Of a stretch of 64,000 bases of DNA, positions 51,685-60,348 are shown one piece after another. The notes beneath the pieces were generated by a model that saw only the letters and a list, made by a program, of their open reading frames with translations, searched no databases and was not told the origin of the DNA. Source of the DNA: Neobacillus niacini. Lineage in GTDB: Bacteria > Bacillota > Bacilli > Bacillales > Cytobacillaceae. Position numbers and translations under genes: made by a program. Location: positions 3,801,001 through 3,865,000 of the forward strand of contig NZ_JAUSZN010000001.1 of the NCBI RefSeq assembly GCF_030817595.1, written 5' to 3'. The first letter of the stretch is position 1. Each line of letters starts with the position of its first letter.

Positions 51685-51714
51685 TGAGCGGGGTTTTCTC
51701 CGCTCAACTTTTGC
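51685..51714 (+). terminator. Intrinsic terminator of guaC
   Basis: TGAGCGG and CCGCTCA form the stem around GGTTTTCT, followed by ACTTTTG. It begins six bases after the stop. Confidence 0.75.
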
Positions 51715-51748
51715 TTATTTCCAACCTCCCCGTACTCCACCATTTAGC

Positions 51749-52609
51749 TTATAAAATCAATAATAACGTTCCAATTGTTATGATGATCCCTCCGATTATC
51801 GTGTGTTTGGCTGCTTTTTCTTTTAAAATACTAAAGCTTAAGATCATCGTGAGAACCACGCTGAATTTGTCAATCGGAGCTACTATTGAAACTTTTCCCA
51901 TTGCAAGAGCAGCAAAATAGCATATCCAGGATAAGCCAGTAGCTACCCCGGATAAAACTAAAAAGACGTACCCCTTTTTCGAAATGTCCTTCAATTTCTT
52001 ATGTGTTCCTTGGAAAAATACAATCACCCAGGCAAATATCAAGATTACAATGGTGCGTAGAAAAGTGGCCACATTGGAATCGACCCCTTCCATTCCGACT
52101 TTTGCCAGTATTGATGTTAAGGCGGCAAATACAGCCCCTAAAATCGCATACACAATATACCGCTGCGATCCTGAGAATCGTTTCTTTTCTTCATTTTTTC
52201 CAATCAAAATAAACGTTCCGATGGCAATAATTGCTCCTCCAACCATAATTAGAGGTTCTGCCGGCTCCCCTAAGACTAGGATTGAAAAAATAATCGTAAG
52301 CACGACACTCGATTTATCAATCGGTACCACTTTGGAAACATCACCAATCGCGAGAGCTTTAAAGAAAAATAACCATGAAAAGCCCGTTGCAAAGCCCGAT
52401 AACAGAATAAACCATAATGCGCTAGTTGAAATCTGAGAAATCGTCTCAAGCTTACCCGTTATCATTACCATCATAAAAGCCATGATTAAAACCACAATCG
52501 TCCTGACTGCGGTCGCTAGGTTGGAATTTACATTTTCAATTCCTACCTTTGCTAAGATTGCAGTAAATGAAGCAAATAATGCCGCCAATAATGCTAAAAT
52601 GATACTCAT
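51749..52609 (-). CDS. EamA/DMT family transporter
   Basis: 286-residue permease of the drug/metabolite transporter superfamily, ten helices in two EamA repeats. The first repeat begins I-I-L-A-L-L-A-A-L-F-A-S-F-T-A-I-L-A-K-V-G-I-E-N. The second begins Y-A-I-L-G-A-V-F-A-A-L-T-S-I-L-A-K-V-G-M-E-G. Each has a D-K-x-S-V-V-L-T end (P-I-D-K-S-S-V and P-I-D-K-F-S-V), so the internal duplication is very clear. Substrate unknown. Convergent with guaC. Confidence 0.9.
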   Translation of the reverse strand: MSIILALLAALFASFTAILAKVGIENVNSNLATAVRTIVVLIMAFMMVMITGKLETISQISTSALWFILLSGFATGFSWLFFFKALAIGDVSKVVPIDKSSVVLTIIFSILVLGEPAEPLIMVGGAIIAIGTFILIGKNEEKKRFSGSQRYIVYAILGAVFAALTSILAKVGMEGVDSNVATFLRTIVILIFAWVIVFFQGTHKKLKDISKKGYVFLVLSGVATGLSWICYFAALAMGKVSIVAPIDKFSVVLTMILSFSILKEKAAKHTIIGGIIITIGTLLLIL

Positions 52610-52739
52610 TTTACACCTGCTTTTTTCTATATTTATTAGTTTTAATATAAAGTTGTCGTAAATTAAGTGAAATATTTATATCATTGCTGAATATATATAG
52701 TTTAAAACCAATTTTCACTGGAAAGGGGAGTCTTGTCTT

Positions 52740-52850
52740 ATGGATATCTGCATTTCTTGTGGAAACGAATTATCTCTCCCAGAGAGGAATCGAACTGAAT
52801 GCTGGGATTGCAGGGATAAGTCAACGGAAGCCTATACAGAAGATGAATGA
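52740..52850 (+). CDS. Small zinc-ribbon-like protein (36 residues)
   Basis: A short gene with AAGGGGAG nine bases before its ATG. The product has C-I-S-C near the N-terminus and C-W-D-C in the middle, a CxxC...CxxC set spaced to hold one zinc, then an acidic tail ending E-D-E. The strong ribosome site and the shared terminator just after it argue that it is real. Function unknown. Confidence 0.6.
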   Translation: MDICISCGNELSLPERNRTECWDCRDKSTEAYTEDE

Positions 52851-52888
52851 GGTAAGGTTCTGATTTTAGTCTAAATTATAGCATATTT

Positions 52889-52937
52889 AATAAGAGACAC
52901 CCTATCACAATGGATAGGGTGTCTCTTATTTTTTTAT
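52889..52937. terminator. Bidirectional terminator between the small zinc protein and degV genes
   Basis: AATAAGAGACACCCTATC and GATAGGGTGTCTCTTATT are perfect 18-base arms around ACAATG, followed by TTTTTT. Confidence 0.9.
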
Positions 52938-53782
52938 TCGGTAACCCATGAAAGTCCAAGTGTTCCAACACCTGTGTGCACACCTGCAACAGTAATGAGC
53001 ATTAGCTTCTCTGATTCAATCGTTGGGAAAGTTTCATTTATGATTTTTTCAAGACAATCTGCCTTTTCTTGGTCGTTCGCATGGACAATGGCGACTTTTT
53101 GAACTGATTTTGTTTCTAGGTCTTCCTTTAAATGATTTACCAGCCAAGCATGTGCCTTTTTTTCAGTTCGGACTTTATCCTTAATCTTTGCGGCTCCATC
53201 CTCAATTGATAAAATCGGCTTTATATTAAATAGCGAGGCTAGTATTTTTTGACTTCCAGATACCCTGCCGCTTTTATGAAGCTGATCCAAGTTGGATGGT
53301 ACCAAAAACAATCGAGTGTGCTCCCGCAATTTATTTAATTGATCAACCACTTCACCTATTTCAAGACCCCGTTCCACTAGTTCTATTCCTCTTTTCACCA
53401 AGAAGGATAAGGGATAGGAACCGGTATGTGAATCGATGGCAAACAATTTAAATCCAGCCATTTCCGCCGCCATAACAGAGGTTTGATACGTGCCAGTTAA
53501 GGTACTGGAAGCATGAATGGCTACGCCAAAGTCATACTCTTCTTTTAACCTTTCGTATAGGTCGACGATGTCTCCGATATTTGGCTGAGATGATTGGAAC
53601 TTTCCATCCTCATTTTTCATGCGATTATAGAAATCTTCCTCAGTTATATCTATTGTTTCTTTGTAAAATTTATCATTAATGACAACATGCAAGGGAATGA
53701 CATGAATGTGGTGCTTATTAATAAACTCTTTGCTTAGAGAAGCCGTTGTATCCGTAATCCAGGCAATTTTGGGCTTGTTCAT
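52934..53782 (-). CDS. DegV family fatty-acid-binding protein
   Basis: 282-residue protein of the DegV/FakB group, which binds a fatty acid and presents it to the kinase FakA. I-A-W-I-T-D-T-T-A-S-L begins the fold, and H-A-S-S-T-L-T-G-T-Y-Q-T and D-S-H-T-G-S-Y-P-L are ligand-site loops. L-H-K-S-G-R-V and K-P-I-L-S follow in the second domain. The C-terminus has G-V-H-T-G-V-G-T-L-G. The ATG at 53782 is preferred (GAAGGAAAG seven bases upstream) over a TTG at 53800. Cytoplasmic, single-gene unit. Confidence 0.92.
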   Translation of the reverse strand: MNKPKIAWITDTTASLSKEFINKHHIHVIPLHVVINDKFYKETIDITEEDFYNRMKNEDGKFQSSQPNIGDIVDLYERLKEEYDFGVAIHASSTLTGTYQTSVMAAEMAGFKLFAIDSHTGSYPLSFLVKRGIELVERGLEIGEVVDQLNKLREHTRLFLVPSNLDQLHKSGRVSGSQKILASLFNIKPILSIEDGAAKIKDKVRTEKKAHAWLVNHLKEDLETKSVQKVAIVHANDQEKADCLEKIINETFPTIESEKLMLITVAGVHTGVGTLGLSWVTE

Positions 53783-53800
53783 TTTATCACTTTCCTTCAA

Positions 53801-54112
53801 TGAAGATTCTCTTTTTTTATATAGTAATAACTAAATTTAGTAGTATGGTTACGAGGATAACATTACAAAAATGAATAATTTCTCACAAGTTATATTTGTC
53901 ATATACAACATAGATTTTTGGGTCTGATAAGCACGATTGTCACCGTTTTGACAAAATCAAAACAAAATTAACCTGTTTGAATCAAAATAGTGGTATAGTA
54001 AGAGAAAGTATTTTTACTATTTCAAAAATATAATTATTAATGGTTTCGACATGATTCATGTTTAGAAGGATTGAATGGTGTTTAAAACTGAATCTATTAT
54101 TAAAAATGAGGT
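53801..54112. other. Leader region of ilvE without a recognised riboswitch
   Basis: A+T-rich, about 310 bases. I looked for a T-box or CodY box and found no convincing match. A TTGACA lies near 53957 and TATAGT near 53993, but their spacing is not that of one promoter. Confidence 0.35.
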
Positions 54113-54118
54113 GTGAGC

Positions 54119-55201
54119 ATGAAACAGGAGATTTCATTTATTCCAAGAGGACAATTAAAAACAAAGCCTGATACCGCTTCACTGGGTTTCGGGAAGTATT
54201 TCAGTGATTACATGTTTGAAATGGATTATCATAATGACCTAGGCTGGCATAATCCAAGAATTACTCCATATGAGCCATTAACACTAGATCCTTCAGCAAT
54301 GGTTTTCCACTATGGACAAGCTATTTTTGAAGGGATGAAAGCATATAAGACTCCGGATGGTTCCGTTCAGCTTTTCCGTCCAGAGAAAAACATGAAGCGT
54401 TTCAACGAATCATGTGACAGGCTCTGCATTCCCCAAATTGATGAGGAGTTCTTATTAGAAGGCATTAAACAATTGATTACCACAGAAAAAGAATGGGTTC
54501 CAGATGGTGAAGGGACATCACTTTATATTCGTCCGTTTATTTTTTCAACAGAGGCTTATCTTGGTGTACGCCCTGCCAATCAATATAAATTGCTGGTCAT
54601 CCTCTCCCCGTCCGGAGCCTATTATGGCAGTCAATTGAGTCCCGTTAAGATTTATGTGGAAGAGCAATATGTTCGTGCGGTAATTGGCGGAGTCGGCCAT
54701 GTAAAAACAGCAGGCAACTATGCTGCAAGCTTGAAAGCACAAAAGAAGGCAGACGCAGGCGGCTACGCACAAATTCTATGGCTCGATGCGAAAGAGAATA
54801 AATATGTAGAAGAAGTCGGCAGCATGAATATCTTCTTTAAGATCAATGGAGAAGTAGTAACACCAAAGTTAAATGGCAGTATTTTGCCAGGTGTCACCCG
54901 TGATTCCGTTATTGAATTGCTAAAATATTGGAATATTCCTGTACGCGAAGAGAGAATTTCCATAGAAGAGGTATTTGCCGCACACAAACGCGGTGAACTC
55001 GAGGAAGTCTTTGGAGCAGGAACCGCTGCTGTTATTTCACCTGTTGGTGAACTAACTTGGAAAGACCAGTCCATCACCATCAATGACAATCAAATTGGTC
55101 AGCTGTCTCAGGATATCTATAATGAACTGACAGGGATACAACTTGGGAAGAAAGAAGATCCATTTAATTGGACTGTGAAAGTTACTTCAGTTGAAGGATA
55201 A
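54119..55201 (+). CDS. ilvE: Branched-chain amino acid aminotransferase
   Basis: PLP fold-type IV aminotransferase of 360 residues that makes Leu, Ile and Val from their keto acids with glutamate. Family features are F-H-Y-G-Q-A-I-F-E-G-M-K-A-Y, L-Y-I-R-P-F-I-F, and V-K-T-A-G-N-Y-A-A-S-L, whose first Lys is not the PLP Lys. E-E-V-G-S-M-N-I-F-F and L-P-G-V-T-R-D-S-V also match. G-A-G-T-A-A-V-I-S-P closes the PLP phosphate site. ATG 54119 follows GAGGTG at a usable distance; GTG 54113 overlaps that site. Length fits the eukaryote/Bacillus-type BCAT. Confidence 0.94.
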   Translation: MKQEISFIPRGQLKTKPDTASLGFGKYFSDYMFEMDYHNDLGWHNPRITPYEPLTLDPSAMVFHYGQAIFEGMKAYKTPDGSVQLFRPEKNMKRFNESCDRLCIPQIDEEFLLEGIKQLITTEKEWVPDGEGTSLYIRPFIFSTEAYLGVRPANQYKLLVILSPSGAYYGSQLSPVKIYVEEQYVRAVIGGVGHVKTAGNYAASLKAQKKADAGGYAQILWLDAKENKYVEEVGSMNIFFKINGEVVTPKLNGSILPGVTRDSVIELLKYWNIPVREERISIEEVFAAHKRGELEEVFGAGTAAVISPVGELTWKDQSITINDNQIGQLSQDIYNELTGIQLGKKEDPFNWTVKVTSVEG

Positions 55202-55223
55202 TCAATAAACTACTGAATATGTG

Positions 55224-55252
55224 GGATCCAGTTTGAGCTGGATCCTTTTTTA
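55224..55252 (+). terminator. Intrinsic terminator of ilvE
   Basis: GGATCCAG-TTTGAG-CTGGATCC followed by TTTTTTA. Confidence 0.9.
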
Positions 55253-55382
55253 TATTATTAAGACTTTTAAGGTATAGAACGATATAAAGATATACAAAAT
55301 GAAAGGTAACTTTTTGAAACAATGATTCTATATTTCTCGTCTTTAATAATGCAGGATTTTTGATAAGAAAGGATTTGCGATT

Positions 55383-55964
55383 TTGAAACTTAACTGGAAA
55401 GGCAGACTGCTATTTACATTCATTATTGGCCTTATTATTTTATTCTTTGTACAAAACCCTATTGGCACCAGCATACTAAATCGATTAAACATAGGTGATT
55501 CTGGTCCAATGCCAACCGAACTTCATCCAACGGTGAGAGACCGGAGCAATCAATTGATCCAGCAAGCAGCTGCTAAAGGGATTGTGATGGTGATTACCGA
55601 TGACTTCCGTAGCGCTGAAGACCAGGATCGACTTTATGAGCAAGGCAGGACAGTGGCTGGAAATATTGTAACCAATGCAAGAGGAGGAGAATCCTTTCAC
55701 AACTTTGGGCTGGCGATTGATTTTGCCATAAAAACCCCTTCTACAGATATTATTTGGGATATGCAATATGATGGCAACCAAAATGGAATAGCAGATTGGA
55801 ACGAAGTTGTGGAAATGGCAAAAGCCCTTGGCTTTGAATGGGGCGGCGATTGGTCTCAATTTAAAGATTATCCCCATTTACAAATGAACTTTGGCTTAAC
55901 ATTAGCCGACCTGCAAAACGGGAAAAGACCGGCAGATATATCTCTAACAGCCGATACCGATTAA
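55383..55964 (+). CDS. M15 family peptidoglycan endopeptidase (CwlK/VanY-like)
   Basis: 193-residue membrane-anchored zinc peptidase. One N-terminal helix (L-L-F-T-F-I-I-G-L-I-I-L-F-F-V) anchors it facing outward. D-D-F-R-S-A-E-D-Q-D-R-L-Y and G-E-S-F-H-N-F-G-L-A-I-D-F-A supply the first metal-binding His and Asp, and W-G-G-D-W and D-Y-P-H-L-Q the last His. Relatives (CwlK, YcdD) cut L-Ala-D-Glu or D-Ala links in peptidoglycan. It starts at TTG behind GAAAGGA. Single gene with a terminator at 56034. Confidence 0.92.
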   Translation: MKLNWKGRLLFTFIIGLIILFFVQNPIGTSILNRLNIGDSGPMPTELHPTVRDRSNQLIQQAAAKGIVMVITDDFRSAEDQDRLYEQGRTVAGNIVTNARGGESFHNFGLAIDFAIKTPSTDIIWDMQYDGNQNGIADWNEVVEMAKALGFEWGGDWSQFKDYPHLQMNFGLTLADLQNGKRPADISLTADTD

Positions 55965-56033
55965 GGTGTTGAGTGAAGCCCCCTTCCTCGCCTGCATATC
56001 CTTTTTAGAAAATTATCGGCCTGATTCGTAAGT

Positions 56034-56060
56034 AAAATCCAGTTTACTGGATTTTTTTTC
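56034..56060 (+). terminator. Terminator after the M15 peptidase gene
   Basis: AAAATCCAGT-TT-ACTGGATTTT plus further T residues on the plus strand. Confidence 0.8.
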
Positions 56061-56198
56061 ATGCATTTCCTCTATCTTTATTTTGATGGCGAAATACGCA
56101 TCACTAGTAAACCGTGTTATGATTGATTGATAGTTATTGATTTTATTAACATTGTTTATAGTTCTAATAATGATAAATACAACTGATAGGATGAAGAG

Positions 56199-57395
56199 AT
56201 GAAAACAGAAGTCAGGTTAAAGGTGAAATCAAAGTTCGTTAAAAAATATAAAAGCGGCTACCCGCTTATTACCAAAGATACGATTATGAATCACAATGTT
56301 CTAGATGAAGAAGGTCGAACTATAAACCTTGTCGATGAACAGAACAACTTTATTTCCAAAGGTTATTATGGGAAACAAAATAAGGGTCTCGGTTGGGTGC
56401 TAAGCAGCAATGAAAAGGAGCAGTTCAATTATGCCTTCTTAAAAAAGACCTTGAAGTCCGCCATCACTCAGAGAGAATTTTATTATAAAAGTTCTGATAC
56501 AACAGCATTTCGAGTATTTAATGGTGAAGGCGATGGCATCGGTGGTTTAACGATTGATTACTTTGATGGTTATTACTTAATTACCTGGTACAGTAAAGGC
56601 ATTTATCATTTTCGAGAATTTATTATAGAGTCATTGAAGGAAATAGTGGAGTATAAAGCCATCTATCAGAAGAAACGTTTTGATGAAAGTGGTAAATACA
56701 TTGAAGAGGATGACTTCGTCGCTGGCGAACGTGGAGAGTTCCCCATTATTGTGAAGGAAAACGGCGTCAATATTGCCGTTTATTTGAATGACAGTGCTAT
56801 GGTCGGTGTATTCTTAGATCAAAAGGATGTAAGAAAAGCATTACGAGATGGATACACACAAGGGAAAAGAGTATTAAATACATTCTCCTATACCGGAGTG
56901 TTTTCAGTGTTTTCCGCTTTAGGAGGCGCAAAGAAAACGACAAGTGTCGACCTCGCCAATCGAAGCAAACGTAAAACAATCGAGCAGTTCAAAGTGAATG
57001 GAATTAAATATGAGGATCAGGATATCATTGTTGAGGACGTTTTCAACTACTTCAAATATGCTGTAAGAAAAGGGCTTCTGTTTGATGTCGTTATTCTTGA
57101 TCCTCCAAGTTTCGCTAAATCCAAAAAGTTTGTCTTTAGTGCGGAAAAGGATTATAAAAACCTGTTAAAGGAAGCTATCTCCATCACTGAGGATAACGGA
57201 ACGATCCTCGCATCCACCAATTCTAGCTCTTTTGATATGGACAAATTTAAAGGATTCATAGATACCGCCTTTAAGGAATCAAAAAAACGCTATAAAATAA
57301 TGGAAGAATTCTCACTACCTGACGACTTCCGAACAAATAAACATTACCCAGAATCGGACTACCTCAAAGTAGTCTTCATTAAAAAAATAAAATAA
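56199..57395 (+). CDS. Class I rRNA methyltransferase, RlmI/RlmK-like
   Basis: 398-residue SAM-dependent methyltransferase with an N-terminal PUA-like RNA-binding region (about 1-70), an EEHEE-like middle part and a C-terminal Rossmann domain. G-V-F-L-D-Q-K-D-V-R, L-N-T-F-S-Y-T-G-V-F-S-V (SAM loop) and V-I-L-D-P-P-S-F-A (catalytic-site motif) match the RlmI family, which makes 5-methylcytidine in 23S rRNA. E. coli RlmI and B. subtilis YwbD have the same size. It starts at ATG with AGGATGAAGAG upstream. The exact target nucleotide is not known for this protein. Confidence 0.88.
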   Translation: MKTEVRLKVKSKFVKKYKSGYPLITKDTIMNHNVLDEEGRTINLVDEQNNFISKGYYGKQNKGLGWVLSSNEKEQFNYAFLKKTLKSAITQREFYYKSSDTTAFRVFNGEGDGIGGLTIDYFDGYYLITWYSKGIYHFREFIIESLKEIVEYKAIYQKKRFDESGKYIEEDDFVAGERGEFPIIVKENGVNIAVYLNDSAMVGVFLDQKDVRKALRDGYTQGKRVLNTFSYTGVFSVFSALGGAKKTTSVDLANRSKRKTIEQFKVNGIKYEDQDIIVEDVFNYFKYAVRKGLLFDVVILDPPSFAKSKKFVFSAEKDYKNLLKEAISITEDNGTILASTNSSSFDMDKFKGFIDTAFKESKKRYKIMEEFSLPDDFRTNKHYPESDYLKVVFIKKIK

Positions 57396-57415
57396 AGTGC
57401 CAGTTCATAGGATTT

Positions 57416-57438
57416 ACTGTCCACCCCACATGGACAGT
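57416..57438. repeat. Hairpin repeat (GGACAGT family)
   Basis: ACTGTCCA and TGGACAGT are perfect arms around CCCCACA. It stands immediately left of the larger hairpin. Confidence 0.7.
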
Positions 57439-57448
57439 GTCTACCGGT

Positions 57449-57485
57449 GGTGCCTGTCACCGCAGTCCCTGCGGTGACAGGCACC
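57449..57485. repeat. 16-bp stem hairpin of the GTGCCTGTCACC family
   Basis: GGTGCCTGTCACCGCA and TGCGGTGACAGGCACC are perfect arms around GTCCC, with TTT following. It is a dispersed repeat type seen in Bacillus and may act as the terminator of the upstream methyltransferase gene. Confidence 0.85.
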
Positions 57486-57544
57486 TTTGCTCTTGAATTT
57501 TATAGAATTTTCTGGTATATTTATATATAATTAAATATTTTCTT

Positions 57545-57800
57545 ACTTCATTACCTTGAAGTGAGGATAGAGGCGCAAAGACCATAAGTACACAATAGGA
57601 GGATAATGAGGTCCTATGATGATTGTGGAAAGGGGAATTTGCCGAAGTGGATAGAATCTCATTTGTCTATGCCGCTGGTTCTGCTATTGAATAAATACAG
57701 AACTGTCATATAGGTGACTATATGGAGGGCTATCTTACGCAAAGGAACGGTTTTAATTTATGTTTCTACTGCAGTAGCGAGCCTTCGTTGCTGCTTTTTT
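57545..57800 (+). promoter_or_regulatory. Lysine riboswitch (L box) with terminator, controlling dapA
   Basis: Conserved L-box segments appear in order: GAGGATAGAGGCGCAAAG (57563), AAGTA, AGGAGGATAA, GGAAAGGGG, TTTGCCGAAGTGG, GCCGCTGGTTCTGC, AACTGTCAT and TGGAGGGCTATC (57734). The expression platform is a terminator at 57771-57794 (GCAGTAGCGA / TCGTTGCTGC) with a T-tract to 57800. Bound lysine is expected to stabilise the terminator and switch off dapA. Confidence 0.93.
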
Positions 57801-57867
57801 GCGTTTACTATTGATTGACCTGATCTACCTCTAATTTTTATTAAAAATTATGTAAAGGGTGAGCTTG

Positions 57868-58746
57868 ATGATTTTTGGCCAAGTTTTAACAGCTATGGTG
57901 ACGCCATTTGATCAACATGGAGAGATTGACTATCACGCAGCTAGAACACTAGTAAATTTTTTAATTGATAATGGTACGGACGGATTAGTAGTTGCAGGAA
58001 CCACTGGTGAATCCCCAACATTAACAACAGAGGAAAAAATTTCATTATTTAAATTCGTGGTCGAGGTTGCAGCCGGCAGAGTGCCTGTCATTGCTGGAAC
58101 CGGCTCAAATAATACGAGAGCATCTATCAGCTTAACGAAACAGGCAGAAGAAGCAGGCGTTGATGGTATTATGCTAGTAGCTCCATACTATAATAAACCG
58201 TCTCAAGAAGGATTATTTCAGCACTTTAAAGCCATTGCTGAAGCTACTTCGTTACCAGTAATGCTTTATAATATTCCCGGACGCTGTGCCGTAAATATCT
58301 CTGTTGAGACAATCGTCCGCCTCTCTGAAATTAATAATATTGTTGCAGTAAAAGAAGCAAGCGGTAATCTAGATGCGATGGCAGAAATCATTAACCATAC
58401 TCCAGATACATTCACTTTGTACAGCGGCGATGATGGACTAACCCTTCCAGTTCTAGCAATCGGCGGTGCAGGTGTAGTTTCCGTTGCTTCACATGTCATT
58501 GGCAATCAAATGCAAGAAATGGTCACACTGTTTAAAAATGGGCGCGTTCAAGAAGCTGCCGTTTTACATCGCAGCCTTCTGCCAATTATGAAAGCATTAT
58601 TTATGGCACCAAACCCTACCCCTGTAAAGGCCGCATTAAATATGCAAGGTGTCCAGGTTGGAGATGTCCGCCTGCCGATGATTCCTTTAAATGATGATGA
58701 AAAAAGTGCGCTGCAAAAAGTCTTGCCAATCAATTCGTTGGTATAA
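57868..58746 (+). CDS. dapA: 4-hydroxy-tetrahydrodipicolinate synthase
   Basis: Condenses pyruvate with aspartate semialdehyde, the committed step of lysine and dipicolinate synthesis, 292 residues. V-A-G-T-T-G-E-S-P-T-L is the substrate loop, Y-Y-N-K-P-S-Q-E-G the second. P-V-M-L-Y-N-I-P-G-R-C carries the catalytic Tyr and V-A-V-K-E-A-S-G-N-L the Schiff-base Lys. Y-S-G-D-D-G-L-T-L-P follows. The ATG at 57868 is preferred since AAAGGGTG lies six bases upstream; GTG 57859 is inside it. It stands alone under a lysine riboswitch, without asd, dapG or dapB, so it may be an extra copy. Confidence 0.96.
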   Translation: MIFGQVLTAMVTPFDQHGEIDYHAARTLVNFLIDNGTDGLVVAGTTGESPTLTTEEKISLFKFVVEVAAGRVPVIAGTGSNNTRASISLTKQAEEAGVDGIMLVAPYYNKPSQEGLFQHFKAIAEATSLPVMLYNIPGRCAVNISVETIVRLSEINNIVAVKEASGNLDAMAEIINHTPDTFTLYSGDDGLTLPVLAIGGAGVVSVASHVIGNQMQEMVTLFKNGRVQEAAVLHRSLLPIMKALFMAPNPTPVKAALNMQGVQVGDVRLPMIPLNDDEKSALQKVLPINSLV

Positions 58747-58759
58747 TCTGATTGTCATT

Positions 58760-58788
58760 CCTGTCCCTCTATGGGGCAGGTTTTTTTC
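58760..58788 (+). terminator. Intrinsic terminator of dapA
   Basis: CCTGTCCC-TCTAT-GGGGCAGG followed by TTTTTTT. Confidence 0.9.
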
Positions 58789-59014
58789 TTAGGGTATTTT
58801 CTCGATGATTGTTGTTTTGAGTCAGAATACGTGCAGCTGACTTCTGACAGCTAAAGTCTTATTAAAACTCGTCGAGTCCGAATAACAGCAACTTCCATTT
58901 CCACATCCCTGTTCCGATCCTACCCAGCCCAGTAATGATATTCAATGTTTGTTTGGATTTATTTAGTACTGGTTAAACTAATACAAGGAAAAATGTGGAA
59001 TAAGGGAGATAATT

Positions 59015-59494
59015 ATGTCTACAAATCACGCTTCTCGCTCTGCCTATTTAGGGCGTAATCTACTTTCGGGCTGCTTACTAGGATTAGGGTTTGTCGCTTT
59101 CATTGATGAGGCTGTTTTCCATCAACTCCTCCATTGGCACCATTTCTATGATAAATCTACCCCAGATATCGGACTAGTATCAGATGGTATTTTTCATGCA
59201 TTTAGCTGGTTTTCAACGGTTGCAGGGGCATTTCTGGTTTCCGATCTCCGTCGAAGAAATGCTTGGTGGCCAAAAAGATGGTTTGGTGGATTCCTAATTG
59301 GTGGAGGCGGATTTAATTTGTTTGATGGGACGGTCCAACATAAATTAATGAGGATCCATCAAATCCGTTATAACGTGGAGATTGCACCTTACGATTGGGT
59401 GTGGAACATACTTGCCGCTATCATGTTAATCGCTGGGTTAATAATCGTTTTTCGGACAGGCCGGGAATCAAAAGTGATGGAAGGAACAGCCTAA
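59015..59494 (+). CDS. DUF2243 membrane protein
   Basis: 159-residue protein with four hydrophobic helices. F-I-D-E-A-V-F-H-Q-L-L-H-W-H-H-F-Y-D and F-N-L-F-D-G-T-V-Q-H-K-L-M-R-I-H-Q-I-R are His-rich motifs of DUF2243 at membrane borders and could bind metal or heme. The stop TAA is directly followed by the ATG of the CtaG-like gene, so the two are translationally linked. Such pairs are common in bacteria, and a role in oxidase assembly is inferred from the neighbour only. Confidence 0.88.
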   Translation: MSTNHASRSAYLGRNLLSGCLLGLGFVAFIDEAVFHQLLHWHHFYDKSTPDIGLVSDGIFHAFSWFSTVAGAFLVSDLRRRNAWWPKRWFGGFLIGGGGFNLFDGTVQHKLMRIHQIRYNVEIAPYDWVWNILAAIMLIAGLIIVFRTGRESKVMEGTA

Positions 59495-60283
59495 ATGAAT
59501 CATAACCATGTCCATCATGCAAGTGAGCTGCCAAATGAACTTCTTTTGGCTCTCCCCTTTGTACTAGCAATCCTGATTTATCTCCTATTAGGATTAGTCT
59601 CAAACCAATGTCATAAACAATGGCCGATATATCGATACATATTCTGGGTATCCGGAGTTCTTTCTGCTGCTGTTGCACTTATAGGTCCTATTGCCGACAC
59701 TGCTCATATAAATTTTACGGCACATATGGTTGGCCATTTGTTCCTTGGGATGCTTGCCCCTCTACTTCTTGTACATGCTGCTCCAATGACTCTTCTGATG
59801 AGAACTCTAAGTGTTGGACACGCTAGAAAACTTTCTCGCGTGTTAAAGAGTTTCCCAGTTCGCATATATTGTCATCCGGTTGTCGCCTCCATACTCAATA
59901 TTGGAGGCCTTTGGGTTCTATATACGACAGAACTGTACTCGGCGATGCAACATCATGTCCTTCTTCATATGGTCGTTCATTTTCACGTATTCTTAGCAGG
60001 ATACCTCTATACTATTTCAATTATTTATATTGACCTGACAGCCCACCGGTATAGTTTTAGTTTACGTGCTATCGTGCTAATCCTATCGTTAGCGGCACAC
60101 GGAATCCTCTCAAAGTACATTTATGCTTATCCTCCAGGGGGTGTACCCATTGAACAGGCACATATGGGAGGAATGATCATGTATTACGGCGGGGATATTA
60201 TTGAAATTTGCTTGATATTCTTGTTTTGCCAACAATGGTATAAAGCTGCACGGCCACGAACTTCGGTATCGATAAGTCATTAA
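59495..60283 (+). CDS. ctaG: Cytochrome c oxidase assembly protein, CtaG (caa3) family
   Basis: 262-residue membrane protein with about seven helices, needed in Bacillus for assembly of caa3 oxidase. H-M-V-G-H-L-F-L-G-M-L-A-P-L-L-L, M-Q-H-H-V-L-L-H-M-V-V-H-F-H-V-F-L-A-G-Y and A-A-H-G-I-L-S-K provide the conserved in-membrane His residues of the family. The N-terminus M-N-H-N-H-V-H-H is His-rich and may bind copper. It abuts the DUF2243 stop, with GGAAGGAA in that gene's end as ribosome site. Oxidase subunits are not in this window, so it may be a second copy. Confidence 0.88.
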   Translation: MNHNHVHHASELPNELLLALPFVLAILIYLLLGLVSNQCHKQWPIYRYIFWVSGVLSAAVALIGPIADTAHINFTAHMVGHLFLGMLAPLLLVHAAPMTLLMRTLSVGHARKLSRVLKSFPVRIYCHPVVASILNIGGLWVLYTTELYSAMQHHVLLHMVVHFHVFLAGYLYTISIIYIDLTAHRYSFSLRAIVLILSLAAHGILSKYIYAYPPGGVPIEQAHMGGMIMYYGGDIIEICLIFLFCQQWYKAARPRTSVSISH

Positions 60284-60302
60284 ACAAAATTTCATGCACA
60301 CA

Positions 60303-60348
60303 AAAAAACCTGTATCGATAAAATAGATATCATGAGTACAGGTTTTCT
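60303..60348 (+). terminator. Terminator of the DUF2243-ctaG unit
   Basis: AAAAACCTGTA and TACAGGTTTT form a stem with an A+T-rich loop (itself containing ATCGATA/TAGATAT). Follows the ctaG stop by 20 bases. Confidence 0.8.

Noticed and set aside
51984..52436. 150-codon plus-strand frame opposite the EamA transporter
   Set aside because: Shadow of the real transporter gene, which shows two clear EamA repeats.
53801..54118. T-box or CodY site before ilvE
   Set aside because: No T-box core sequence or stem pattern and no good match to the CodY consensus could be found.
58800..58870. Regulatory hairpin (GTCAGA / TCTGAC) between dapA and the DUF2243 gene
   Set aside because: Short arms with a long loop and no terminator T-tract; could arise by chance.
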